A stretch of DNA of 64,000 nt from JAWVFM01 sp038237625. Lineage in GTDB: Bacteria > Actinomycetota > Thermoleophilia > Solirubrobacterales > 70-9. This document shows, in pieces, positions 44,457 through 52,626 of the stretch. The stretch spans positions 1-64,000 of the forward strand of contig JBBRYM010000003.1 in assembly GCA_038237625.1 (NCBI GenBank), read 5' to 3'. The notes below the pieces were generated by a model, which saw only the letters and a list, made by a program, of their open reading frames with translations, did not search any database and was not told where the DNA came from. How positions within the stretch are numbered: the first letter of the stretch is position 1; each line of letters starts with the position of its first letter. Made by a program: the position numbers and the translations under genes.

Positions 44457-44502
44457 AGCGGCTGAAGGGACTCGAACCCTCGACCTTCTGCATGGCAAGC
44501 AG
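44457..44502 (-). repeat. Left attachment site (tRNA-Gly 3' fragment)
   Basis: 46 bases identical to 55896-55941. It holds the anticodon loop, anticodon 3' stem, T arm and acceptor 3' strand of tRNA-Gly on the minus strand; the sequence diverges directly after the anticodon arm. Not a functional tRNA. Confidence 0.88.
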
Positions 44503-44799
44503 GTCGAGGACCTCCCGCAGGGTGCCACGGAATGCACGAAAGTCGCTTGGTAGAGCGGATCTCCCCGCGATCCATGAGACCGAGGAAAACGCGATCTGAC
44601 GGCGCGATGTACCCCGGATGTACCCCAGCCCCGGGAACGGTGCCGCGGATTTATGAGTCGGAAGCAGGACTTGTGGCCGGTTGCGGCTGTTCGTCGTGTC
44701 CCCTGCCACAGGCGCGATTTGTTGGAGAAAGGGGGCGCTGAGTTTGCGGCCTTTAGTGGATACCCGGTTGCCCAACGGTTGCCCTCCCGCATCAGGGGG
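44503..44799. other. Non-coding left end of island
   Basis: 297 bases with no convincing ORF: remains of the tRNA junction, the paired GATGTACCCC sites and sequence running to the stop of the nuclease-like gene. Confidence 0.4.
44606..44626 (+). promoter_or_regulatory. Putative integrase arm-type sites, left
   Basis: Tandem GATGTACCCC and GGATGTACCCC 104 bases inside the left attachment site. A matching pair lies at 55810-55829 just inside the right site. Direct repeats at such positions are expected for arm-binding sites of tyrosine integrases. Inference. Confidence 0.35.
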
Positions 44800-46350
44800 T
44801 CAGGCGTGGTCCCCTTGGGTCAGCGCCATACGTATCGCACTGACGAAATGGCGATCTCGGAGCGCCGCAGACACCGCCAAGAGGTCCCACCACCGCCCAG
44901 CGGTGGCGAGCGCCCGCTCGTCGACACGCTCTACAAGATGGGGGGCGGCCGGCAGCTCCGGATCAAGGTTGTCGGCATAGTCGGGGTTGTAATCCCATCG
45001 ATTCTCTTCCCCCTCAATGAGGAACTGGTCGCGGCTGTCCGGGGTCAGCAGAACGGACGGGAATACACGGACCGCCTGGATGTCATTCCGGATATCCGCG
45101 TACGCAGAGTCCAGCCCGAGGAGCGCAGCAAGGTCGAGCAAGACCCCTCCAATCAGAGAGCTTCGACGCTCTCGAAGCGGGATGGTCTCGAAAGGCGCGC
45201 CCAACATCGACCTGACCTCGTCGGCAGGTGAGGCATCTACCTGCGCCAGCCCTGACTCCCCCCTGTCGTATCGGTCGCAGAGCCAAACAGTCGCCCGCTG
45301 CAACGCTCCCTCAGCCGTAGGACGATCGCTGGCGGCCAGGACCGCGACGATCGGGATAAGCGCGACGGCATACCGGTCCGACACGGGATGCACTGCGCCT
45401 GGTTCTTGGCGAACGAGATCGCCAAGAAACGCGTCGATCGCGTCGGCTCTCGTTGGATTCGTTCCGCGGATCCGCAGCGCCAGGAGGCCCATGAGCTCCC
45501 CGACGCGAACAGCCCTCACTCGATATGCGACCAAACCTCCAGCGAAGCGGAGAAGCCCACCTTCCTCGGAGAGCGCTGCCGCAGCGCGATCGAAAAGCAG
45601 ATCGGCATATCTCTCGAACATTGCGCCACCGGCATCCGCTGCCAAAGCCTGATCCACGGCGCCACCAGACGATGCCCATGCTCCACGCACCAAGCAGAGC
45701 GCGAGCTGGCAGGCGAGATCAAGGCGATCCAACGCCAGCAGCCGTTCACCGGCGATCGCGGCTTCTACCACCCCTAGGCTGGCGACTTGGTTGGCATCCA
45801 TGTTTGTCCAGCGAAGGGAGAACCGCTCCAGCATCGACATGTCCACCTGACTCTGCTCGATGGCCCCAAGTAGTCCGAGCAGCTGCCCATCGACGGATCC
45901 CCGGAGTACCGCGTCTGGATCGCCGGCAAAGAGCCCCAAGAGCTTGTCTCGGCCCCAGACCTCCAGCTCCGACTCTCCCCTCTCCCGCGCGTGGCGGGAG
46001 TACTCCTGAGCGCTCAGGCCAGCGTTGCCGACTAGACGACCGGTCGTGACAAGCACCGCTCGACGAGGAAGATCCGTTCGAAACTCTGGATGCGACAGGT
46101 CATTCGCCCGGAGTTCATCCAGTTGACCCGTCAGTCGGCGGAAATCGGCCTGTCCGATGTTGCCCTGTTTTGACTGAAAGGCCCATTGCTCGTCGTCGAG
46201 TTGTCCGATCAAGTCCTTTCCGAACTCGGATGAACCATGGGTCAGATGAAGGCTCGTGTAGCCCAGCGACCGGAGAGCCGCGAGGAGCGGCTCATCAAGG
46301 CCGCGCTCTGAAACTGAGTCAAGAAAGCCGGCGACTGCGTCTTCGAGCAA
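44800..46350 (-). CDS. Restriction-endonuclease-like (Mrr-type) protein, candidate defence effector
   Basis: 516 residues from TTG at 46350, chosen because GAGGAG lies 5 bases upstream and the sequence becomes protein-like there. Residues 25-150 fit an Mrr-like PD-(D/E)XK nuclease: LRSLGYTSLHLTHGSSEFGKDL with Glu42 and Asp46, then WAFQSKQGNI with Gln59-x-Lys61, followed by a VLVTTGRL strand. The remaining 365 residues are mostly alpha-helical with no named family and could be the sensing part. No transmembrane helix. It overlaps the preceding small gene by 32 bases. Island cargo. Confidence 0.65.
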   Translation of the reverse strand: MLEDAVAGFLDSVSERGLDEPLLAALRSLGYTSLHLTHGSSEFGKDLIGQLDDEQWAFQSKQGNIGQADFRRLTGQLDELRANDLSHPEFRTDLPRRAVLVTTGRLVGNAGLSAQEYSRHARERGESELEVWGRDKLLGLFAGDPDAVLRGSVDGQLLGLLGAIEQSQVDMSMLERFSLRWTNMDANQVASLGVVEAAIAGERLLALDRLDLACQLALCLVRGAWASSGGAVDQALAADAGGAMFERYADLLFDRAAAALSEEGGLLRFAGGLVAYRVRAVRVGELMGLLALRIRGTNPTRADAIDAFLGDLVRQEPGAVHPVSDRYAVALIPIVAVLAASDRPTAEGALQRATVWLCDRYDRGESGLAQVDASPADEVRSMLGAPFETIPLRERRSSLIGGVLLDLAALLGLDSAYADIRNDIQAVRVFPSVLLTPDSRDQFLIEGEENRWDYNPDYADNLDPELPAAPHLVERVDERALATAGRWWDLLAVSAALRDRHFVSAIRMALTQGDHA

Positions 46351-46903
46351 GTGACTCCTCGTGCTTTCGCCGCTTGAGGTCGTCGAGCCGCGCCTGCTGT
46401 TCCGGTGTGGGGGCGGGCAACGACGCAAGCTTTTGAGCTGTGTCGGGATGCGCGACGATGCTCGGGAGAACCTGCTCCCCGTTCTCGTCGACGTCGGGCC
46501 ATTCCATCTTGTCGAGGAGTTCGTAGAAGGTCTCAAATGTGAGATTCCCTCCGGCATCCACGACGTTTCCAGTGGCCCCGGTGAGCTTGTTCATGGTCTC
46601 TACCCACATCTTCATCAAGCCCTTGGCGTACTCGTCCGCCGCCGCATCGAGGTCAAGAACGAAAGCGTCCCGGTCGAAGGTGCGAATCGCATCGTCCGTA
46701 AGCGTGATTCCAAAGCCAACGGCGCTTGGCGCAAGGTCCACATTGAGCCCGTCTCGGCCCTGAACGCGAGATCCAACGGTGCTGGACACCGCCTCGAACG
46801 TCATCTCCCGGAGCACAGGGTCTCTGGCGCGCGCGAGCTCCCGTACGACCTCCCCCACGAAGTCCCGAAATGCCTCGTCGTACTCGTTCAGCTTGAAAGG
46901 CAT
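46319..46903 (-). CDS. Hypothetical protein, middle gene of nuclease module
   Basis: 194 residues, soluble, acidic middle and basic C-terminus (DDLKRRKHEESLARRRSRRLS). No family recognised. Its 3' end overlaps the TTG start of the Mrr-like gene by 32 bases and it begins 62 bases after the 416-residue gene, so all three are probably one transcript. It may be a regulator or partner of the nuclease. Confidence 0.6.
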   Translation of the reverse strand: MPFKLNEYDEAFRDFVGEVVRELARARDPVLREMTFEAVSSTVGSRVQGRDGLNVDLAPSAVGFGITLTDDAIRTFDRDAFVLDLDAAADEYAKGLMKMWVETMNKLTGATGNVVDAGGNLTFETFYELLDKMEWPDVDENGEQVLPSIVAHPDTAQKLASLPAPTPEQQARLDDLKRRKHEESLARRRSRRLS

Positions 46904-46965
46904 CGAGGCAGCCTAAGACCTCCATCAATCCAAGTACCGGGCGGGGAGCGGTGTAGCAGGGCCCG

Positions 46966-48213
46966 TTAGCCAGGAGGTCTTAAGCGCCGCAACAGATCGT
47001 CGGAGCGAAAGGTTGCCAGCCAAGGCCCCAGAAGTCGCTCGGCAGCCCGAAACGGATCGAGGACGTCATCCAACGGCACCCGAGCCGTGTCGCTGTAATG
47101 ACTGTCGACATCGGCCTGCACGGGCTTGGGTAGGTGGCCGGCTGGGGAACCGAATCGGCCCCCACTGACCGCCCGTTCAGATGAAACCAGGGTCCTGCCT
47201 GAGGGCGCCGCGGCAATCTGAATGGCGATGTCGATGCCGTCAAGACCTCCAAGATCAGCCATTAGTCCCCCGGCTAATTTGAGAGCGACAAGGAGCTCGG
47301 CGGCGATCTCGGCTTCGCGAGCTGCATGGAACGCGAACCCGCCGGCATCGTCCTGAATCCGAGTTGCCCATGTCCGGTCCATCACCAGGGCGCTCGACCG
47401 AGTGTCGCAAGCAACCGCGGCCGACGGCTTCTCTACTAACAATTCGACGCGATCGAAAATTCGTCCAGCGCCCCAGATGTGCGCCGAGATCGACTCCCAG
47501 CCCTCGTCCAACCGCCGAGCGAGCAGGCTCGTGTTTGCGGGCCAGGCCGCCGACACCACGGCCGCCTCTTCAGATGCCTCTTTGAGCATGCTTCGGGGGT
47601 TCGCGGCGGCCGGATGTCGCGGATCCGGGGCTACCAGCGTGACACCCACTCGAAACAGCAACATTCCGTCGTAAAGCATCCAGTGGTCTGGCGCACCTCG
47701 AGTCACTGGCATCGCGTCTAGGACCTCGCGGAAGGAGCGAGGAGTCGGCGACGAGGCCGCACCGGGAGCGTCGATGCCCAAGAACTGGTGCCGGACGCTC
47801 GCCATGCCGGGTCTATCGAGGATCGTGGTCACTCGCTCCAGGTGGAAGATGTCGACGGGGGTATCCACCGCGTCTTCCAGTTGCTTTCGCTCGGCAAGGG
47901 AAAGCTCCTGATTCGTGACGAATGCCATACCGACCGCCGAGTTCGCAGAGACCCCCGTTTGGTCCGACACGAACTTGTCCCTTATGGGGTGGAATGGCTG
48001 CTGCCCTCGCGGAAAGTACGCCGCCATGGTCCAACGGTCGCCGTGCTTGAACGCGACCGCGTCCTTCTTGGCATCCCGGCCCCCGAGCGGATGGCTCGGG
48101 TCGATGCCTGCATAACCCTCCGCATCCAGCAGCAGAGCAGCCAACCGTTCGGACGGCCCCTGCCCGTTTGTCCATTCGCGAAGGCGATGCCATGTCTCAT
48201 CCCACCGGTTCAC
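46966..48213 (-). CDS. Nuclease-fold-like protein with PLGG-type N-terminal domain
   Basis: About 415 residues from GTG at 48213 (TTG at 48216 also possible). N-terminal 130 residues: DPSHPLGGRDAKKD (Asp47, Asp51), RWTMAAYFPRGQQPF, IRDKFVSDQTGV, GMAFVTNQELSLAERKQLE, then VDIFHLERV. This resembles a restriction-endonuclease-like domain seen at the N-terminus of varied bacterial proteins, but the usual (E/Q)xK is not clear, so activity is uncertain. The C-terminal 280 residues match nothing I know. First gene of the three-gene island module. Confidence 0.6.
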   Translation of the reverse strand: MNRWDETWHRLREWTNGQGPSERLAALLLDAEGYAGIDPSHPLGGRDAKKDAVAFKHGDRWTMAAYFPRGQQPFHPIRDKFVSDQTGVSANSAVGMAFVTNQELSLAERKQLEDAVDTPVDIFHLERVTTILDRPGMASVRHQFLGIDAPGAASSPTPRSFREVLDAMPVTRGAPDHWMLYDGMLLFRVGVTLVAPDPRHPAAANPRSMLKEASEEAAVVSAAWPANTSLLARRLDEGWESISAHIWGAGRIFDRVELLVEKPSAAVACDTRSSALVMDRTWATRIQDDAGGFAFHAAREAEIAAELLVALKLAGGLMADLGGLDGIDIAIQIAAAPSGRTLVSSERAVSGGRFGSPAGHLPKPVQADVDSHYSDTARVPLDDVLDPFRAAERLLGPWLATFRSDDLLRRLRPPG

Positions 48214-48287
48214 CAAACGACCGTAGCGAGGGCGACGAGCGTCTGCTAGGACACGGGAAATCCGGCTCGGGCCGGCCCTTTGTCCGC

Positions 48288-48827
48288 CTAACTATGCGCC
48301 GCCTCCCATCCGCGGACGGGAATCAACTCGTCTAGAAAATCCGCGCTACCGACTCCGACATCCATGGTTCCGACGTATTCGCGGACGGTGAATGCGGGGT
48401 CATGGTGGCCGAGCCAGTCGCAGAGCTGCCGACTGCTCTTGGCGCCGCTTCCGTGAACAACAGACGCGAGCGTCCGGCGGAACGCATGGAAGGCGCCAAC
48501 CTCATCGGCCGGAATACCGGCCGCCTTGCGAGCTGGGACCAGGGCCCGGTTGTAGAGCGCTTTGTAGTCGAGCGGCGTTCCGACCCGCGAGGGGAACACC
48601 GGCGACTCGGCGTCTGCGAACGCTGTCCCCTGGCGCCAATCCGCCAGCGCCCGTGCCATCTCTGGCGAAAGCGGCACGGATCGGTACGCATTCCTTGACT
48701 TGAGCCCCTTCCGCTCGCCTCGGTAGACCTGCTCGTCCACGATTAAGTGGGCATCGTCGCCGAGGTTGACGTTGGCCAGCCACGGGCTTTTAGGGCTGGC
48801 GGCGTCTGACTCAATGGCCGGAACTGG
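48288..48827 (-). pseudogene. 5'-truncated tyrosine integrase
   Basis: About 180 codons of the C-terminal catalytic domain: a beta-hairpin with Lys (ERKGLKSRNAYRSVPL), HAFRRTLAS with the HxxR pair, LGHHDPAFT and the nucleophile in VREYVG. The N-terminal arm- and core-binding domains and the first catalytic Arg are missing; the frame is cut by a stop at 48828, where the tail-anchored gene ends. A remnant of an earlier integrase, different from the intact one at 54710-55804. Confidence 0.8.
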
Positions 48828-50343
48828 TCACCAAGATGCTGACGACCGCAATGATCGCCGCGGCGAACGTGAGGACCAAGAGGAAGCGCTGCAACCTCGT
48901 GTTCGCTATCGCCTGCCGCAGCTCCGCCGACGCCCTGAGATTCCCGGTTGTCAGAGTTGTATCGCTTGCGAGCCGGTCCGCCTGGTCGCGGATCGCGTCA
49001 CGCAGCGACGGTATGAGTTCCATCGGCTCCCGCTTGGTGGGCGCCTTTCCTAGGTGTTCGCGATGCTCCGTGAACTCCGGGACGTCCCACCGGAAAATCG
49101 TCAGATCTTCCGTAAGCACCTGGAGGTCGGACGTGATGGTGGCCGCGTCGAGCCCGTCCCCCGTCAGGTAGTCATCAAGCCGACGGCCCTCCTTGATTAA
49201 TCGGCGCGGGAACCGCCTCACGCCCGCCTCATCCCGCAGCTCCCCGAGTCGATCGGCGTAGATGGCCAGAAGGGCGGTGATCGCATGGCGGGCTGCCAAG
49301 GGGGGATGGTCGCTGCCGACCCGCTGCGTCAGATACCAGTTGGACTCGAGGGTCTCCTCGTCAGTCGGGTCCCGCGCGGCATCGCCGCGGCGAGCAGCGA
49401 GGGTCATCGCGTGGCGCCCGTCGCGGTACGGCCAACGTTCCTCTGAGAGCCACCATCCCTTCAGGTCGGTCGAGCTCCAGAGCGGCAGCGCAAAGTCGAG
49501 GCCAACCGGCCGCAACCAAGGATGCCCGTCCCCGTAGGGGATCACTTCGCTGGTGAACAGCATCCTGATGATGGGTCGGTCCTCGGTTTTCGCTCGCGCA
49601 AATCGGCCAGGGAACTTCGCGAAGAACCACTTGCTGCATTCCCGCTCGTGCTGACGGATTCGATCGTGGCAAGCTCTGCGCTTCTCATCCTCAGCGCGGC
49701 TCATGGTGTACCCCACGCCGTATCGAGCGGGGCGACTCCACGGAAGACGCGCCCGCACCGCGCCGAGACGACCGGGGATGCGGATCTGTGTATCGACGGC
49801 CCGGGATTCGTAGTCCCCTCGCAAGAGACCGGACAGATCACCTGAGTCTTCGCTGAGGGTGAACGTCGCGACAACCATCGCAAGCGCCGGGGTGACGTAG
49901 CTCACGTTCAGCCATACGGCATCAACACCGGGGGGCAAGTCGGCGTCGTTGTAGCCCGGCCCCATGACCCACTGGCCGGCGGGGCGGACAACCCCGAGGT
50001 CCTGCCATCCGCCTCGGCTGCCGCCACGACTTCGTGCAAGTCCTTCCAATCGCTCCTGTCGTCGGGACTCGGACTCAGCGGGCCAGCGCTTCAAGGTTTC
50101 GTAGAGAGCCGAGACAGTCGACGGCGTAAACGCTTCGGTTAGCACGACGCCTCCGAAGTGAATCTCCTCGGACGGGGGCAGCCGCGTCTGCTCGTTATCG
50201 CGCTTGTCCCAGTCGCGCGAAAGGTCGCGATCCTCGGTCTCAGCTTGTCTCTTGAGGGTTCGGACCGTCGGCCGCTTGTACCAACGCTCTCGGCCGGAGC
50301 GGGGGTGCTTTACGTCTGCCTTTTCGTCATTCGTGTCTGTCAT
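48811..50343 (-). CDS. C-tail-anchored membrane protein of unknown function
   Basis: 510 residues from ATG at 50343. A long soluble, Arg- and Trp-rich part is followed by a single C-terminal helix (LVLTFAAAIIAVVSILVTS) with four residues after it, the layout of a tail-anchored protein facing the cytoplasm. No domain recognised. Basic N-terminus (RSGRERWYKRPTVRTLKRQ) could bind nucleic acid. Located in the island between the GIY-YIG gene and the integrase remnant, same strand as the nuclease module. Confidence 0.6.
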   Translation of the reverse strand: MTDTNDEKADVKHPRSGRERWYKRPTVRTLKRQAETEDRDLSRDWDKRDNEQTRLPPSEEIHFGGVVLTEAFTPSTVSALYETLKRWPAESESRRQERLEGLARSRGGSRGGWQDLGVVRPAGQWVMGPGYNDADLPPGVDAVWLNVSYVTPALAMVVATFTLSEDSGDLSGLLRGDYESRAVDTQIRIPGRLGAVRARLPWSRPARYGVGYTMSRAEDEKRRACHDRIRQHERECSKWFFAKFPGRFARAKTEDRPIIRMLFTSEVIPYGDGHPWLRPVGLDFALPLWSSTDLKGWWLSEERWPYRDGRHAMTLAARRGDAARDPTDEETLESNWYLTQRVGSDHPPLAARHAITALLAIYADRLGELRDEAGVRRFPRRLIKEGRRLDDYLTGDGLDAATITSDLQVLTEDLTIFRWDVPEFTEHREHLGKAPTKREPMELIPSLRDAIRDQADRLASDTTLTTGNLRASAELRQAIANTRLQRFLLVLTFAAAIIAVVSILVTSSGH

Positions 50344-50410
50344 CCAGAGCACCTGGTGGGGGAGTTCTAGGTCAGCCGGCCATCGGCCTGGCTCACCGCC
50401 GACCCGCTCG

Positions 50411-51130
50411 CTATTGGAATCGGCGCCGCTTGAACGCCGAGACGTCAGCGGCGCTCAACTCGAACCATTCGCCGTTCTTCCTGCGGTCGGCGAAACGCCG
50501 GTGCCAGTACGCCTCGATTCCAGCGGGGTCGTCAGTGGAGATTTCATGCACCCGCTCGACTGGATCGGGGAGTTGCAGGGCAACGTCGTACGTGCGACGG
50601 CCCACCGAATTCGTGCGCCCGACCTTGTAGTGCCGGCCCGACTTCAACAGGTAGACGAAGCCCAGATCTCGCGGCTTCGGCTCGACTTCCTCGTCCCTGA
50701 CGGGATCATCCACGATCAGGGGCTTCACGATCTCCAGCACATCAGCAAGGTCCGGGCGGTCTCCGCAGAAGTCCGCGACACGTGCTGCCCATGCGGGCTT
50801 GGGCCCGAATCGCTCGAACACGCCCGCGCTGGGAAACATCGGGTCGGCTCGCCGCTCGAGTCGGAGCTCAGTTTCGGTCGGCAACTTTCCGTATCGACGG
50901 ATCAGCGCTGCGAGCCTCTCCAGTACCGCGTCGTCCTCGAACCGACCTTGCAGAACGTTCGGCTCAAACCCTGCCTCGCGGATGGCATCGCCCCATCGCG
51001 CCCAATAGACACCCGCCCAATCTGCCTCTCGGATGCCAGTCTCGGCCGCGAATCTCTGGCGTCCGAGCGGCTTCCCGCCATTCGCCTCAGCCGTCCGGCG
51101 AATATCCGCAAGGATGCGCTCCTTAGTCAC
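50411..51130 (-). CDS. GIY-YIG nuclease-family protein (T5orf172-like)
   Basis: 239 residues. Residues 155-239 form a GIY-YIG-like domain of the T5orf172/Mug113 type: VYLLKSGRHYKVGRT, later EAYWHRRF and GEWFEL. The N-terminal 150 residues contain two repeats of the type LGRQRFAAETGIREADW-ARWGDAIREAGF, as in DNA-binding modules attached to homing and HNH nucleases. Likely a site-specific DNA endonuclease or a derivative; common cargo of phages and islands. Two co-directional genes follow. Confidence 0.75.
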   Translation of the reverse strand: MTKERILADIRRTAEANGGKPLGRQRFAAETGIREADWAGVYWARWGDAIREAGFEPNVLQGRFEDDAVLERLAALIRRYGKLPTETELRLERRADPMFPSAGVFERFGPKPAWAARVADFCGDRPDLADVLEIVKPLIVDDPVRDEEVEPKPRDLGFVYLLKSGRHYKVGRTNSVGRRTYDVALQLPDPVERVHEISTDDPAGIEAYWHRRFADRRKNGEWFELSAADVSAFKRRRFQ

Positions 51131-51263
51131 CAGGCGATCCTAGACCGCCTGCGTTGACGGGTTGGTCACGACGCCCTGAGTTCGGACCGGCGCGCGCAAA
51201 GGGTTGCCCACCGGGTTGCCCATTCAGACCGGTCCCGACCCATCGCGAACCTCCCGAGCAAGA

Positions 51264-51288
51264 GAAAACCCCGCCGTAGCGGGGCTTT
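51264..51288 (-). terminator. Rho-independent terminator downstream of tRNA fragment
   Basis: Stem CCCCGC/GCGGGG (51269-51274 with 51279-51284), loop CGTA; on the minus strand followed by TTTT. It sits 9 bases beyond the 3' end of the tRNA fragment, as a native tRNA terminator would. Confidence 0.7.
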
Positions 51289-51296
51289 CCTGTAGT

Positions 51297-51337
51297 GGGC
51301 CGGGGTGGGATCGAACCACCGACCGACGGATTATGAG
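51297..51337 (-). repeat. Fossil 3' half of a tRNA with anticodon CAT
   Basis: Minus strand reads the anticodon loop CTCATAA, anticodon 3' stem TCCGT, variable CGGTC, T arm GGTGG-TTCGATC-CCACC and acceptor CCGGCCC, and ends precisely after the anticodon loop on its 5' side. This is the 3' half of a Met or Ile2 tRNA, the usual product of integrase recombination in an anticodon loop. No second copy is in the window. Confidence 0.75.
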
Positions 51338-51516
51338 TGCGGGCAATCGAGGTTCTGAGAGTTCCGAGAGCGGCTCGCAGGCGCCGGAAGGTGCCGAGAC
51401 TTCCGGCGAAAGTCCCGAGTTCGGTGCACGCGCGGGTGCACGGTCGCCGCTGCCGAAGCGGAAGCGGAAGCGTAGGCGGCGATGATCCCGCGGTCGCGGA
51501 GGCTGATCGGGGAGCC

Positions 51517-51834
51517 TTACGGCACGCGATTGAGCGCAGCGCGTCCGGCAATCCCAACGATCACAAGACCCGAGTAAACCGGAATCAAAAACAGCTCGAT
51601 GACCACGAGCGGGATGGACTGGCCTGAGTTGCTGAACGGGATAGCCACGAGCGCCGGAAGGATCGCCGCGATGATTACGGCTGGGTTCCGGGCAGTAAGA
51701 CCCATCAGGACAGCAGCGGCGAAGGCGGGGGTAGACCGCCACCACATCCCGCTTGTGGACTCGTGGAGGAGGAGAACCGCGGCCAGGGAGGCCAGAGCAA
51801 AGAGGGCCACGGGCCACCAAGCCACCTCATTCAT
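51517..51834 (-). CDS. Small multi-spanning membrane protein
   Basis: 105 residues from ATG at 51834, with four hydrophobic helices (WWPVALFALASLAAVLLL, TPAFAAAVLMGL, PAVIIAAILPALVAIPF, IPLVVIELFLIPVYSGLVIVGIAG). No family recognised; no strong ribosome site. Island cargo of unknown role. Confidence 0.5.
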   Translation of the reverse strand: MNEVAWWPVALFALASLAAVLLLHESTSGMWWRSTPAFAAAVLMGLTARNPAVIIAAILPALVAIPFSNSGQSIPLVVIELFLIPVYSGLVIVGIAGRAALNRVP

Positions 51835-51954
51835 GAGATGGTCGCGCCCGTTCCGGCTCAGCGCCTCTCCGTTGGCTCCTGGCTTTCCGTTGGCAGCGCG
51901 CACGATGCAATCCAACTACAGCCTAGGGGCTAGGGGCTCGCGGTCCGAGCCGCC

Positions 51955-52626
51955 TTAATGATCGTGATTGACAACGATATGGACCACGTCGCCGCTGCTG
52001 TTGGCAACGTCCCCATCGCACTGAGGGCGGCGATCACTGTTGCCCCAGTAGGTGATGTTGTAATCATGGCCTGCCTGAGCGAACTTGTCGCGCAGCTTCT
52101 GCCGCGCCCTGTCGAATCCGCTGCGACCATCAGCGGTTTCGTTGTTGCCGACGATCGTGTCGTTGCAAAGGTGGATCTCCTCTTCATGAGGCGTACCAAC
52201 CGTCTTGACGTTCTCCGCAGGAAGCTTGGTCTTCCACAGTCGGATGTGGTAATCGCAGCCGAGATTTGTATCCAGAGCGGGACAGTCGATCGGGGGGCTC
52301 TTATTGCCGGCCTCGTCAGACGTACAATGCGTTTGGGAGGTGTCTACGTAGGTCTGCAGGCCCATGTACGGATTCGGGTACCAATAGTTCCAGCCGGCAT
52401 GTTGGATGATGTTGCGATAGACGGTCATCGGAGCGGCGTTGGAGCCGTGGAAGACCGCCCCGACCGGGTCGCTGCGATTCGTGTTGCAGGCAGTGTCGCT
52501 CCACGCGTAGTCCCCGGATACGTCGGCATATACCTGGGGCGCAGCCAAGACAACACACACCAGACTCAGGAGAACAAGGCCGGGGGCGAGCGACTTCCAG
52601 CGCTTCCCTCGCCCGCCCTCGCTCAC
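51955..52626 (-). CDS. Secreted protein of unknown function, island pair B
   Basis: 223 residues from GTG at 52626, overlapping the upstream stop (GTGA). Signal peptide (SLAPGLVLLSLVCVVLAAPQVYA). The mature part has six Cys (NTACN-like, THC, IDC, LGC, HLC, PQC), suggesting disulfides, and ends in HIVVNHDH. There is a DYHIRLW ... HEEEIHLC stretch that might bind metal. No family recognised. Co-transcribed with the next secreted protein. Confidence 0.6.
   Translation of the reverse strand: MSEGGRGKRWKSLAPGLVLLSLVCVVLAAPQVYADVSGDYAWSDTACNTNRSDPVGAVFHGSNAAPMTVYRNIIQHAGWNYWYPNPYMGLQTYVDTSQTHCTSDEAGNKSPPIDCPALDTNLGCDYHIRLWKTKLPAENVKTVGTPHEEEIHLCNDTIVGNNETADGRSGFDRARQKLRDKFAQAGHDYNITYWGNSDRRPQCDGDVANSSGDVVHIVVNHDH

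Larger units (their letters stand above)
51131..51516. other. Intergenic stretch holding a tRNA fragment and terminator
   Basis: 386 bases without a supported gene. It holds a terminator (51264-51288), a CAT-anticodon tRNA 3' half (51297-51337) and a short GGAAGC-type triplet-like repeat near 51460. Confidence 0.5.

Noticed and set aside
46357..46557. N-terminal extension of the Mrr-like gene to 46557
   Set aside because: The extra residues are Arg/Ser-rich antisense-type sequence inside the preceding gene; the TTG at 46350 has a good ribosome site.
51224..51820. 198-codon minus-strand frame
   Set aside because: It runs through the tRNA fragment and terminator and has no protein-like features.
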